34,152 nucleotides of DNA. It comes from a virus. Shown piece after piece: positions 20,929 to 29,627 of the stretch. The position numbers and the translations under genes were made by a program. A model generated the notes under the pieces. It made no database searches. It saw nothing but the letters and a program-made list of their open reading frames with translations, and was not told the DNA's origin. The DNA is taken from positions 1-34,152 of the IMG/VR virus record IMGVR_UViG_3300046787_000037; one strand, written 5' to 3'. How positions within the stretch are numbered: the stretch's first letter is position 1; every line of letters starts with the position of its first letter.

Positions 20929-21822
20929 ATGGCTGTCCAACTATCCTCCATGATGGGGATGGGACAGCCAGCCCCTGTAAGGGCGCAAGCGGTTGCCCCC
21001 GAACAAGCCCCTACAAACCCAATTGAGCAAGCGTATTTACAGCGCTTGATGCAAGCCTATCCTGAATTACTCCAGGAATATGCAGCCCATCCTGAATCAA
21101 AGGGTGGACGCATTATCAACACCGATGTAGCCAGGGAAATGTCTCCTGAGTACAGAGCAGACCGCACAAAGTCTGCTGACGTTCATGAGCCAGCCAGCGC
21201 TTTCATGAAAAAGGTGTATGCGGAAAAACTAGCCAGGCCCACACCCAAAGGCATGGACAACACCGTTGTCTTTAGTGCTGGTGGAACTGGTGCTGGTAAA
21301 ACCACAGCCTTGGATTTGTTGGAATCTGTCGATCCCGCCTTGAAACGGTCGGAAATGATCTATGACACCAACATGAACAAGTTTGAATCTGCCGACAAAA
21401 AGATCAAACAAGCCCTGGATGCAAAACGCAAGGTTCGTATTGTTTACACATACCGTGACCCAGCTGAAGCCCTGGAGTTTGGCGCATTAAGCCGAGCCAG
21501 CCGCATGGAAAAAGAAAAGGGTTCAGGCCGCACCGTACCAATTGAGGAACATCTAAAGACTCACATTGGCGCACGAAAGGTTATTCAGGAACTCCAAGAG
21601 AAGTACAAAAATAACCCCAGGGTAAACATTCAAATTGTTGATAACTCCAAAGGAAAAGGTAAGGCTATTGCAAGCCAGCTTGACAAGCTGCCTAAACTAG
21701 AGGAGAATGAAGTTCGTAGGAGGTTACATGACACGCTTGAACGAGTTAGAAGCAGCGGCATTGGCGGCAGGGAGAGAATCTCTGATGCCATCTACCGAGG
21801 CACATCAGGAAAAATTCGCTGA
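20929..21822 (+). CDS. Zeta-toxin-like P-loop kinase
   Basis: 297 residues. After a ~100-residue polar N-terminal region comes VVFSAGGTGAGKTTALDLLE with a Walker A motif at residues 118-125, then IYDTNMNKFESADKKIKQAL, IVYTYRDPAEALEFGALSRA and RTVPIEEHLKTH. The order matches the zeta-toxin fold, whose known members phosphorylate UDP-N-acetylglucosamine or related small molecules. There is no obvious ribosome site, so it may depend on translation of the gene three bases upstream. A 66-residue gene overlaps its 3' end. No epsilon/PezA-type antitoxin was recognised. A toxin, a nucleotide-salvage kinase or a virion-linked enzyme are all possible. Confidence 0.75.
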   Translation: MAVQLSSMMGMGQPAPVRAQAVAPEQAPTNPIEQAYLQRLMQAYPELLQEYAAHPESKGGRIINTDVAREMSPEYRADRTKSADVHEPASAFMKKVYAEKLARPTPKGMDNTVVFSAGGTGAGKTTALDLLESVDPALKRSEMIYDTNMNKFESADKKIKQALDAKRKVRIVYTYRDPAEALEFGALSRASRMEKEKGSGRTVPIEEHLKTHIGARKVIQELQEKYKNNPRVNIQIVDNSKGKGKAIASQLDKLPKLEENEVRRRLHDTLERVRSSGIGGRERISDAIYRGTSGKIR

Positions 21823-21928
21823 TTACAAAGAGGGCCGAACTTTTGATTTAGAAAACAAAGGTTTTGCCGAACGCCTAGCTGCTGGATTAAACAAAGCAGT
21901 TTTGGCTAACGAGGCAAAGACCCGATGA
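21728..21928 (+). CDS. Small helical protein overlapping the zeta-like gene
   Basis: 66 residues from the ATG at 21728, with a strong AGGAGG ribosome site four bases upstream inside the zeta-like gene. The first 95 bases overlap that gene in another frame. The protein is helical and mildly charged (LNELEAAALAAGRESL; FAERLAAGLNKAVLANEAKT). No family was recognised. The position makes it a candidate partner of the kinase, which is untested. The end overlaps the next start (ATGA). Confidence 0.65.
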   Translation: MTRLNELEAAALAAGRESLMPSTEAHQEKFADYKEGRTFDLENKGFAERLAAGLNKAVLANEAKTR

Positions 21929-22137
21929 CTGAGAAATGCGAAGTTTGTAAATTCTTTCGTGACTCTCAGATTATGGGTAGTTGCAGACGCTATCCTGTAT
22001 TACAAAACAAACACGCTAATGATTGGTGTGGTGAGTTTGTAGTTGCCATCATCCGTGAGGAGGATGTTTCACCCGCACCAGTTGCGGGTTCTTTTTCGCC
22101 TAAAAAACGAGGCAGACCAGCAAAGGAAGCTAAATGA
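21925..22137 (+). CDS. Cys-rich protein with AT-hook-like tail
   Basis: 70 residues. KCEVCKFFRDSQIMGSCRRY and NDWCGEF place four Cys in a CxxC...C...WCGEF pattern typical of a small metal-binding module of unknown role. The C-terminal tail is basic with KKRGRPAKEAK, which matches the GRP core of AT-hook minor-groove binders. DNA binding is therefore plausible. It overlaps both neighbours by 4 bases. Confidence 0.65.
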   Translation: MTEKCEVCKFFRDSQIMGSCRRYPVLQNKHANDWCGEFVVAIIREEDVSPAPVAGSFSPKKRGRPAKEAK

Positions 22138-22421
22138 ACTTGCAGCCATTGAGAGACAAAATCCTGGTGCGCCCTGAAAAGCGCCTGGTGAGCGACACTC
22201 TTTATATCCAATCTGCTGAAGCTGACAGCCGTGGAACAGTAATTGCTGTCGGCCCAGACGCCCAGGCAGAGGGTTTGAATGTCGGTGACAAAATCGCCTT
22301 TGGTACGTTCCATAAAGACTACAAAGACGAATACCTCAAGTTTGAGGAAATCAAGCACAATGACGAGCGCCTACTCAAAATGAGTTGGCAAGATGTATGT
22401 TTTGTAATGGAAGAATCATGA
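22134..22421 (+). CDS. GroES-like co-chaperonin (Cpn10)
   Basis: 95 residues. LQPLRDKILVRPEKR at the start, SRGTVIAVGPD, NVGDKIAFGTF, then a strand with EYLKFEEIK and the closing SWQDVCFV follow the Cpn10 order. The segment between PEKR and SRG (VSDTLYIQSAE) corresponds to the mobile loop that docks on GroEL, with DTLYI where GroES has GGIVL. Phage co-chaperonins such as T4 gp31 replace GroES so that GroEL can fold the coat protein. A P22-type coat protein is encoded about 5 kb downstream, and P22 coat is a known GroEL client. Overlaps of 4 bases at each end. Confidence 0.88.
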   Translation: MNLQPLRDKILVRPEKRLVSDTLYIQSAEADSRGTVIAVGPDAQAEGLNVGDKIAFGTFHKDYKDEYLKFEEIKHNDERLLKMSWQDVCFVMEES

Positions 22422-22588
22422 ATAAAGAAGCAATCAATAAACAAATCGAAACCTTGATGACCCAAGGCAAACAACTAGAAGTCCAATTGCACATGATCAA
22501 TGGTGCATTACAAGACTGTAATTATTGGTTAGCCGAATTGGAGAAGCAAGATGCCCCTCAAGAAATCAGCCAGCCCGAAAGCGTTTAA
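22418..22588 (+). CDS. Small coiled-coil protein (unknown)
   Basis: 56 residues. The ATG at 22418 overlaps the co-chaperonin stop. One heptad-type helix (INKQIETLMTQGKQLEVQLH; then LQDCNYWLAELEKQ) is followed by a short polar tail. No family was recognised. The last 38 bases overlap the next gene in another frame. Confidence 0.6.
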   Translation: MNKEAINKQIETLMTQGKQLEVQLHMINGALQDCNYWLAELEKQDAPQEISQPESV

Positions 22589-22691
22589 AGAAAACATCAA
22601 AGCGGAAGTTAAGGCGGGCAAGCCCGTCAAACAAGCCGTTGCCATTGCTTATTCTCAAAAGCGAGAAGCTGAAAAGAAAGCAAAGAAATGA
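22551..22691 (+). CDS. Tiny basic protein (46 residues, DUF6496-like)
   Basis: 46 residues. The ATG at 22551 has GGAG about ten bases upstream. LKKSASPKAFKENIKAEVKA, then GKPVKQAVAIAYSQK matches a widespread family of very short Lys-rich phage and bacterial proteins (DUF6496 type) of unknown function. The stop overlaps the terminase small-subunit start as ATGA. Confidence 0.75.
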   Translation: MPLKKSASPKAFKENIKAEVKAGKPVKQAVAIAYSQKREAEKKAKK

Positions 22692-23092
22692 CAGAAGAAA
22701 AACGCCCTGTTGGTCGCCCATCCCTCTACGATCCCAAATATTGTGAGGAAGTAATCGCCCTGGGCAAAATCGGTAAGTCTGTTGAGCAAATAGCATCAAC
22801 TCTTAACGTTTCTTTAAGAACAATGTATTCATGGCGTGATGCTCATGAAGAATTTTTGCACGCCTTGGACGATGCCAAGACTCATGAGCAAGCCTGGTGG
22901 GAAGATCAGGCAGCTGCTTACATGGTTGAGAACAAGGAAAGCGACAGGCTGAATGCGACATTGTGGTCACGGTCAATGGCTGCGCGATTTCCTAAAAAGT
23001 ATCGTGAAAGCACAAAGACTGAGATTACGGGTGCTGATGGTGCGCCTCTCTTGTCAGGCATTCAGGTCAGTTTTGTGAAGCCTAATGAGTGA
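22688..23092 (+). CDS. terS: Terminase small subunit
   Basis: 134 residues. After a VGRPSLYDP start comes a helix-turn-helix (GKIGKSVEQIASTLNVSLRT; MYSWRDAHEEF), then helical WWEDQAAAYMVENKES and a short C-terminal tail. This is the usual build of phage small terminase subunits that recognise the packaging site. The gene is directly upstream of, and overlaps by 8 bases, the large-subunit gene. A headful strategy would fit the circular assembly. Confidence 0.85.
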   Translation: MTEEKRPVGRPSLYDPKYCEEVIALGKIGKSVEQIASTLNVSLRTMYSWRDAHEEFLHALDDAKTHEQAWWEDQAAAYMVENKESDRLNATLWSRSMAARFPKKYRESTKTEITGADGAPLLSGIQVSFVKPNE

Positions 23093-24368
23093 AGTCCAGC
23101 AAGCCATTGCAAAGGCTGAGTTTCCGCTAAAGCTGGAATGCCTGTTCAAACCGTCCCGCTATAAAGTCCTCTACGGTGGACGAGGCGGGGCTAAGTCTTG
23201 GGGTGTTGCCAGGGCGCTTTTAATCCTGGCAGCAAAAGGCACGTTGCGCATTCTTTGCGCCCGTGAATTCCAGACTTCAATTAAAGATTCAGTCCATAAG
23301 CTGCTGTGTGACCAGATCGAGGCTCTGGGCCTTGGGACGTTCTACGAAATCACCCAAACAAGTATCAGGGGCAAGAACGGTTCAGAGTTTAGCTTTGTTG
23401 GCCTCAAGAACAACGTGGCAAACGTGAAGTCTTATGAGGGTGTTGACATTTGCTGGGTGGAGGAAGCGCAGACAACCAGCCGTATGTCCTGGAACGTTCT
23501 TATTCCTACGATTCGTAAAGAGAAGTCAGAAATCTGGATCACGTTTAACCCAGAGTTGGAATCGGATGAGACTTACCAGCGGTTTGTTTTAAACCCGCCT
23601 GATGACTGCATTGTCACGAAGGTCAACTGGTCAGACAATCCCTGGTTTCCTGAAACTCTGAAGCTGGAGAAAGACGCACTCAAACACCGTGATCCACAAG
23701 CCTATAACGTGGTTTGGGAAGGTCTTTGCAGACAGACGGTAGATGGGGCTATCTTTGCCAAAGAAATGCAAATGGCTGAGTTAGATGGACGAATCACAAA
23801 GGTCAACTATGACCCGACTAAACCCGTTCATGCCATTTTTGACCTGGGCTGGTCAGATGCAACAGCAATTTGGTTTCTCCAGTTTATTGGCATGGAAACC
23901 CGCCTGATTCGTTACATAGAAGGCAACCAGCAAACAATGAGCGACTACCTGGCAAAGATGCAGACCTATGGTTACATCTACGACACGTTATGGCTGCCAC
24001 ATGATGCCGAGAATAAAACCCTGGCAGCCAACGGCAGAAGCATTGAGGAAATCGTAAGGGCTGCGGGATACAAGACTAAGATTATTCCCAAGACTCCAAT
24101 TCTGGACTCAATCAATGCTGCCAGGACAATCTTTGTTAACTGTTGGTTTGACCGTGAGAACTGTCACGAGGGCTTGCAATGCTTACGTCATTACCGTTAC
24201 GATGTTGACCCAGACACAAAGCAATTTAGCAGAACGCCAGTCCATGACAACTATTCACATGGCGCTGATGCGTTCAGATACATTGGTCTGATGGTCAATG
24301 AGCCAAGACAGGCTAGAAGGCCAAGGCTTAACACAAATTATGGTAGCCAACATTCATGGATGAGTTAA
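23085..24368 (+). CDS. terL: Terminase large subunit
   Basis: 427 residues. The ATPase half has Walker A GGRGGAKS at residues 31-38 and Walker B in DICWVEEAQT (acidic residues E126/E127). The nuclease half has three predicted metal ligands: D254 in FDLGW, D306 in LPHDAEN and D395 in HGADAFRY. The order fits the PBSX/Terminase_3-type large subunit that pumps DNA into the prohead and cuts it. The portal gene follows after 29 bases. Confidence 0.95.
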   Translation: MSEVQQAIAKAEFPLKLECLFKPSRYKVLYGGRGGAKSWGVARALLILAAKGTLRILCAREFQTSIKDSVHKLLCDQIEALGLGTFYEITQTSIRGKNGSEFSFVGLKNNVANVKSYEGVDICWVEEAQTTSRMSWNVLIPTIRKEKSEIWITFNPELESDETYQRFVLNPPDDCIVTKVNWSDNPWFPETLKLEKDALKHRDPQAYNVVWEGLCRQTVDGAIFAKEMQMAELDGRITKVNYDPTKPVHAIFDLGWSDATAIWFLQFIGMETRLIRYIEGNQQTMSDYLAKMQTYGYIYDTLWLPHDAENKTLAANGRSIEEIVRAAGYKTKIIPKTPILDSINAARTIFVNCWFDRENCHEGLQCLRHYRYDVDPDTKQFSRTPVHDNYSHGADAFRYIGLMVNEPRQARRPRLNTNYGSQHSWMS

Positions 24369-24397
24369 AATGGCTTCAAATCACTTAGGGCAACATC

Positions 24398-26479
24398 ATG
24401 GCTGATGATTACGACTCACGAATTCAGGAAGCAATTGAGTTTCTAAAGTTGGCAAACGATGCCGACACAATGAATCGCCAGGAAGCGCTGGAAGATTTAA
24501 AATTTGGCGGTGGTGATCAATGGCCCGTTGAATTGCAGAACTCACGCAACCTGGAATCACGCCCCGTAATTACGGTGAACAAGGTGGACAACTATTGCCG
24601 CCAAGTTTCCAATCAGCAACGTCAGCAGCGCCCCCGTATTAAAGTTCATGCCACAAACACGCATGAGGACATGGTTGACGCACAGACTATCCAGGGCATT
24701 ATTCGCCACATTGAGGTCAATTCCAACGCTGAATATGCTTACGACAATGCGTTTGATTACGCTGTCCGCATGGGTTGGGGTTTCATTCGTGTTCGCACAG
24801 ACTATGTGTCTGAGGATTCGTTTGATCAGGAAATCTACATTGATGCTGTGGATAACCCATTTACCGTTTATTACGATCCCAATTCGGTAGCACCAGATGG
24901 CTCTGATTGTGAGCGTTGCTTAATTACAACAATGGTTCGTAAAGAGCAATTCCGCAAGATGTACCCAGAAGCGGATGACGGTGGCACAAGTTTCACCCAG
25001 CGTGGAACAGGCGACTCACAGTCTGAATGGATTACCAAAGAGGATATTCGCCTGGCTGAGTATTACTACACAGTCAAAGAAAAGGCCACTCTTTACCTTT
25101 TAAGTGACGGGTCAGCCACATTTGCTGATGATAAGGATTTTTTCCAGCGCCTTGACAACTATGGCATCACCGTTGTTGACAAGCGTGATTCTTACAAAAA
25201 ATCCATCAAATATTGCAAAATGACTGCTGTGGAAATCCTGGAAGAACGTGATTGGGCGGGTAAATACATCCCAATTGTTCCCGTTTACGGTCGCCATCTT
25301 GTCGTTGGTGACAAGCGCAAGAAGTTTGGCATGATTCGCTATGCCAAAGACCCACAGCGGATGTACAACTTTTGGCAGACTTCTATTACCGAAGGCGTGG
25401 CATTAGCGCCAAAGGCCAAATGGTTGCTTGCAGAAGGCCAAGACGAGGGCCATGAGAATGATTGGGCAAACGCCAACATCAAGTCATTTCCATTGCTGCG
25501 CTACAAACAGACAGATATTGACGGTCGCCCCGCACCCGTTCCAACACGCCTACAGCCAGAGCCGCCACAGACAGGCGTGATGGCAGCAGCTGCGGGTGTG
25601 AATGATGACATTAAGTCAATCATGGGCATTTTTGACCCTGCGCAATTAGGCCAAGGCAACATTTCAGGCAAGGCTTTGAACGGTCAGCAACAACAAGTTG
25701 ACCTGACAAACTTTGACTATTACGACAACCTAACCCGTTCAATTGCTCACATTGGCAAAATTTGCTTGGACTTAATTCCCAAAATCTACGACACAGAACG
25801 TGTCATGCGGATTATTGGTGATGATGGCAAGCCAGAACTGTTGACAATTAACCAGCGGGATTCTGTCAATCATGTCCTTAATGATGTGACTGTTGGTCAA
25901 TATGATGTGGTCATGGAGACAGGCCCAGGCTACAACTCCAAGCGCCAGGAAGCCGTTGACAATATGCTGCCATTGTTGTCTGCTGCCCCAGAACTCATGC
26001 AAGTTGCTGGTGACCTGGTGTTTAGAAACATGGACTGGCCTGGTGCTGACATTATTGCTGACCGCCTGGCGGCTGCAAACCCAATGGCACAGATTGATGA
26101 CAAGTCCAAAATTCCTCCCCAGGTTCAAATGCAGCTGGCTATGTCACAGAAGCAAATTCAGGAACTCTCACAAGCACTTCAGGCCAAAGACTTGCTCTTG
26201 AAGAATCGCATGGATGTTGAGCAGATGCGCCAGGAAGCTGAAACACAGCGCACCATGATGAAAGAACAGGGCCGAACAAATGAGGCTCAGATTCGTGAGC
26301 AAAGTGATCGTGCTGAAATGCAAATGCGTGTTGAAGGCCAGGCACACGACACGGTTATCAAGACGCAGACGCAGCTTGAAATTGAAAGAATGAAAACTGA
26401 GATAGCTATTTTGTTGGCTCAAATGGACAGAGCGACATTAAGAAACGCCACGGCAGAAACAACTGAACGGGCTATTTGA
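24398..26479 (+). CDS. Portal protein, P22 gp1-like
   Basis: 693 residues, close to the 725 of P22 gp1. NRQEALEDLKFGGGDQWP, VITVNKVDNYCRQVSNQQRQ, IEVNSNAEYAYDNAFDYAVR and MGWGFIRVRTDYV match the P22-type portal family. The clip and crown region is followed by a long Gln/Glu-rich coiled coil at the C-terminus (QKQIQELSQALQAKDLLLKN and onward). The dodecameric portal is the DNA gate and binds TerL, then the gp4-like and gp10-like proteins. Confidence 0.93.
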   Translation: MADDYDSRIQEAIEFLKLANDADTMNRQEALEDLKFGGGDQWPVELQNSRNLESRPVITVNKVDNYCRQVSNQQRQQRPRIKVHATNTHEDMVDAQTIQGIIRHIEVNSNAEYAYDNAFDYAVRMGWGFIRVRTDYVSEDSFDQEIYIDAVDNPFTVYYDPNSVAPDGSDCERCLITTMVRKEQFRKMYPEADDGGTSFTQRGTGDSQSEWITKEDIRLAEYYYTVKEKATLYLLSDGSATFADDKDFFQRLDNYGITVVDKRDSYKKSIKYCKMTAVEILEERDWAGKYIPIVPVYGRHLVVGDKRKKFGMIRYAKDPQRMYNFWQTSITEGVALAPKAKWLLAEGQDEGHENDWANANIKSFPLLRYKQTDIDGRPAPVPTRLQPEPPQTGVMAAAAGVNDDIKSIMGIFDPAQLGQGNISGKALNGQQQQVDLTNFDYYDNLTRSIAHIGKICLDLIPKIYDTERVMRIIGDDGKPELLTINQRDSVNHVLNDVTVGQYDVVMETGPGYNSKRQEAVDNMLPLLSAAPELMQVAGDLVFRNMDWPGADIIADRLAAANPMAQIDDKSKIPPQVQMQLAMSQKQIQELSQALQAKDLLLKNRMDVEQMRQEAETQRTMMKEQGRTNEAQIREQSDRAEMQMRVEGQAHDTVIKTQTQLEIERMKTEIAILLAQMDRATLRNATAETTERAI

Positions 26480-26553
26480 ATTTAAAAGATTTTGTGGTAG
26501 ATTAACTACAACCTTACCCGTGAGGCACATGGGGTCAAATCGTTGGGAAACGT

Positions 26554-27459
26554 ATGTCCGATAAAGAAGCAAGTCAAGTTTTGACAAGCGAGAATGCAGC
26601 AGAATTTTATGCAAACAGATTAGGTTTAGCTGAATCCCCTGCGGATACTGAGGCGGTAGAAGAAGAATCTGCCGAGCCAGAAGTCCAGGAAGATCAGAGT
26701 GAGCCGAAAGAGGCAGAAAAGGAAGCAAACCAAGAGGGTGAGCGTAAGCAAAATCCTAAACTTGAAAAGCGGTTCTCAGAGATAACCAAGCAACGTGAGG
26801 AAGCTAGGCAAGAAGCCCAGCGGGAACGCCAAGCAAGGTTAGACCTAGAACAGCGTTTGGCGGCACTAGAGCAAAATAGACAGCCTGAACAGGCTTTCAA
26901 CGTTGATCAAGAGCCACAACCAAGCCAATTTGCTGATGCGTTTGAATATGCGAAGGCTCTAGCAGAGTATTCGACAGAAAAGGCGTTAGCAGAACGGGAC
27001 AGGCAAGTTGCCCAGGCTAGAGAGCAAGAAGCGCAGCAAAAGATTATCCAATCTTGGGCGCAGAAAGTTCAAGCAGCCAAAGCAGAAATGCCCGATTTTG
27101 ATGACCTGGTAGCAGCAAGTGACGTAGTTGTAAACAACGCAGTCCGAGATGCAATTTTAGAGAGTGATGTAGGCCCAAAAATCCTGTATCACCTAGCTGA
27201 AAACAATGACCTGGCAAAGAAAATCGCTGGTTTAAGCCCAAATGCAGCGCTTAGAGAGATTGGGAAACTAGAAGCAAGGTTTGAGGCAAAGCCTGAGACT
27301 AAGCAGACAGCCCCTGTTGTTAAAAGTAAAGCACCAGCACCGATTCAACCGATTCGTGGCGGGGCTGGACAACCTGATGTACCGCTATCGACTGATGGAA
27401 ATTGGCATGGCACATATCAGGCTTGGAAGGCCGCACGCAAATCGGGAAAAATTCGGTAA
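26554..27459 (+). CDS. Probable scaffolding protein
   Basis: 301 residues, highly charged. An acidic N-terminal region (ESPADTEAVEEESAEPEVQE) leads into a long coiled coil (ITKQREEARQEAQRERQARL), then helices and a Pro/Lys-rich C-terminal tail. No enzymatic motif. Between portal and coat protein this composition is typical of podovirus scaffold proteins such as P22 gp8 (303 residues). The assignment rests on position, length and composition. The 74 bases upstream hold no gene and carry a small dyad (GTAG-ATTAA-CTAC). Confidence 0.8.
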   Translation: MSDKEASQVLTSENAAEFYANRLGLAESPADTEAVEEESAEPEVQEDQSEPKEAEKEANQEGERKQNPKLEKRFSEITKQREEARQEAQRERQARLDLEQRLAALEQNRQPEQAFNVDQEPQPSQFADAFEYAKALAEYSTEKALAERDRQVAQAREQEAQQKIIQSWAQKVQAAKAEMPDFDDLVAASDVVVNNAVRDAILESDVGPKILYHLAENNDLAKKIAGLSPNAALREIGKLEARFEAKPETKQTAPVVKSKAPAPIQPIRGGAGQPDVPLSTDGNWHGTYQAWKAARKSGKIR

Positions 27460-27485
27460 ACCTAATCTTTTTGGAGTAACTAAAA

Positions 27486-28724
27486 ATGGCTAATAATTTA
27501 TTGACGATTAGCAAGATCACAAACGAAGCGTTGATGGTCTTGGAAAATGAACTGACTTTCACATCGGAAGTTGACCGCAATTACGATGACCAATTCGCTG
27601 TCGTAGGCGCAAAAATCGGTAACACCGTTAACGTCCGCAAACCTGGTCGTTTTATCGGTACTACTGGCCCAGCTTTGAATGTTGAAGATTTCAACGAGAC
27701 TTCAGTTCCCGTGACTCTCAGCACTCAATTCCACGTTGACACACAATTCACAACACAAGACTTGGCTTTGTCCTTGGATATGTTCTCTGACCGTGTGTTG
27801 AAACCCGCTATTGCAGCAATTGCCAATAAGATTGACCGTGACGGTATGTCTATGGCTACCCTGCAAACTGCCAACATCGTTGGTACAGCTGGCACACCCC
27901 CAACTGGCTTGATCACTTATTTGACAGCTGGTGCTTACCTTGATTCTGAAGGCGCACCCCGTGATGGTCGTCGTTCATGTATCGTTGAGCCTTTCACAAG
28001 CGCAACAATCGTGGACAGCCTGAAGGGTTTGTTTGTTCCCCAGGAAGCAATTGGCGAGCAATACCGTAAAGGTTTGATGGGCCGTGACTCTGCTGGTATG
28101 AACTGGAAGATGGATCAGAACGTTGTAAGCCAAACCTTTGGCTCATTCGCTGGTACTGCTGTCTGTTCTACTACTGCTGCTGCGGGTTTCCTGACTTCTG
28201 GTTGGGCATCCTCTAGCACCATCACATTGACTGCAACTGGTACAGTTTCTCTCAATGCTGGTGACACATTCCAGATCGCTGGCGTGTACGCAGTTAACCC
28301 CCAGAATCGCCAGGCTTACGGCTCTAACAAGCTGCGCAATTTTGTTGTGAAACAAACTGTGACTGGAACTGATGGCACTTTGTCTGTTGTTGTTAGCCCT
28401 GCTGTGATTACCGCTGGTCAATTCCAGAACGTGTCAATCCCAACAACTAGCACCACAGCTGCTGTGTCTTTCTTTAACAAGACTGGTACTGTTTCCCCAC
28501 AAAACATCATCATGCACCGCAATGCGTTCACATTGGCAGTAGCCGATCTGGAATTGCCTGAAGGCGTGCATTTTGCTGGTCGTGCAAGCGATAAGGAAAT
28601 CGGTTTGTCAATGCGTGTTGTGCGTCAGTACACCATCAACAATGACTCCATTCCCACACGTTTGGACGTCTTGTATGGCTGGGCGCCTCTGTACCCTGAA
28701 TTGGCTTGCCGAGTGGCAGCCTAA
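27486..28724 (+). CDS. Major capsid (coat) protein, P22 gp5-like
   Basis: 412 residues (P22 gp5 is 430). LTISKITNEALMVLENELTF, RNYDDQFAVVGAKIGNTVNV, then KPGRF match the P22 coat family. A Gly/Thr-rich segment around residues 225-320 (ITLTATGTVSLNAGDTFQIA) is where the family carries its inserted I-domain. The C-terminal end is typical. The 27-base gap from the scaffold gene and its AT-rich start region are consistent with high expression. Confidence 0.93.
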   Translation: MANNLLTISKITNEALMVLENELTFTSEVDRNYDDQFAVVGAKIGNTVNVRKPGRFIGTTGPALNVEDFNETSVPVTLSTQFHVDTQFTTQDLALSLDMFSDRVLKPAIAAIANKIDRDGMSMATLQTANIVGTAGTPPTGLITYLTAGAYLDSEGAPRDGRRSCIVEPFTSATIVDSLKGLFVPQEAIGEQYRKGLMGRDSAGMNWKMDQNVVSQTFGSFAGTAVCSTTAAAGFLTSGWASSSTITLTATGTVSLNAGDTFQIAGVYAVNPQNRQAYGSNKLRNFVVKQTVTGTDGTLSVVVSPAVITAGQFQNVSIPTTSTTAAVSFFNKTGTVSPQNIIMHRNAFTLAVADLELPEGVHFAGRASDKEIGLSMRVVRQYTINNDSIPTRLDVLYGWAPLYPELACRVAA

Positions 28725-28732
28725 TGGTCTAT

Positions 28733-28751
28733 GGGCGGCTAATCACCGCCC
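28733..28751 (+). other. Strong hairpin after coat-protein gene
   Basis: GGGCGG-CTAATCA-CCGCCC is a perfect 6-bp GC stem nine bases after the coat stop. No T-run follows, so it is not a standard terminator. It may protect the coat message from 3' decay or reduce read-through into the next gene. Confidence 0.5.
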
Positions 28752-28779
28752 GTTCTAAACTAAATTTAAGGAAATTATC

Positions 28780-29205
28780 ATGAGCAATCCAGGCCCAGCA
28801 AGTACCACAACGATTCACCCAAGCAATTTGGCATCTAACCAGGCTATTCGCCTGTTGGGTGTTGCTACTGGTGTGAACGTTAACGCCACAGGCGATCAAG
28901 CGGTCATCGCAATCAACAACTCCACAAACTACTCTGTTAGCAATGTGGTTTTCACTAACGCTTCAATTTCATTGACAACTGCTTTGGCGGGTCTGTTTAC
29001 AGCCCCTAGCGCAGCTGGTACTGCTATTGTGGCTAATGCTGCTTTGTCAGCATTGACAGGCTCAACCGTTGTGTCACAGCGCACCGTTGCTTCTACCGCC
29101 ACTCAATCAGCCCAAAATCTGTATTTGAACGTTGGTACAGCACAAGGCGCAGCCGCCACAATGGACGTTTATGTCTATGGCTACGACTTCAGCACATTCA
29201 GCTAA
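28780..29205 (+). CDS. Putative virion decoration protein
   Basis: 141 residues, Ala/Thr/Ser-rich and almost lacking Cys and Lys. Beta-strand pattern throughout (NVNATGDQAVIAINNSTNYS; VSNVVFTNASISLTTALAGL; then MDVYVYGYDFSTF). No family was recognised. Position directly after the coat gene and composition suggest a capsid decoration or head-completion protein. A terminator follows 23 bases later. Confidence 0.6.
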   Translation: MSNPGPASTTTIHPSNLASNQAIRLLGVATGVNVNATGDQAVIAINNSTNYSVSNVVFTNASISLTTALAGLFTAPSAAGTAIVANAALSALTGSTVVSQRTVASTATQSAQNLYLNVGTAQGAAATMDVYVYGYDFSTFS

Positions 29206-29227
29206 ATCCTGATGTGATGTGAGAAAG

Positions 29228-29257
29228 AGCCACTCTTAATAGGGGTGGCTTTTTCTT
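29228..29257 (+). terminator. Rho-independent terminator
   Basis: AGCCACTC, a 7-base loop and GGGTGGCT form an 8-bp stem with one G-T pair, followed directly by TTTTTCTTTATTT. It would end or reduce transcription of the head genes before the decoration and fibre genes. Confidence 0.85.
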
Positions 29258-29298
29258 TATTTGACGTTACAATTTAATCATTCTCTAAAGGAATCATC

Positions 29299-29625
29299 AT
29301 GGCTCTCCAAACGACAATTTTGCGTGGAAACATCTCCAACGCATTCGTTATGGGTGTGACTTTTACAGCCACAACCGTTGCCTCCTCTGGCGCTTCTAAG
29401 ACTGTTACCGTTGCTGGCCTGAAGGTTGGTGATGCTGTCCAGGTTAGTTTGCCAGCTGCCCAAACAACTGGTGTTGGCATTGCCAATGCTTACGTTTCTG
29501 CTGCTGACACTCTGATTGTTCAGTTCACAAATGCAACAGGCTCAAGCGCTTCTGCTGCCGCTGGTACATATACCGTGGTTGTGAATCGTCCTGAGTATTT
29601 GCCACTTGATTCAAACGCTGTTTAA
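29299..29625 (+). CDS. Putative small virion protein (beta-sandwich-like)
   Basis: 108 residues. Predicted beta strands (AFVMGVTFTATTVASSGASK; TVTVAGLKVGDAVQVSLPAA; then YTVVVNRPEYLPL). No Cys. It resembles small Ig-like or decoration proteins but has no recognised family. The start has AAAGGAATCATC upstream, after the terminator. The next gene follows after two bases. Confidence 0.6.
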   Translation: MALQTTILRGNISNAFVMGVTFTATTVASSGASKTVTVAGLKVGDAVQVSLPAAQTTGVGIANAYVSAADTLIVQFTNATGSSASAAAGTYTVVVNRPEYLPLDSNAV

Positions 29626-29627
29626 TC

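Noticed and set aside
29261-29289. Promoter TTGACG with TCTAAA after the terminator
   Set aside because: The -10 match is weak and overlaps the ribosome site of the next gene, so it is not listed as a feature.
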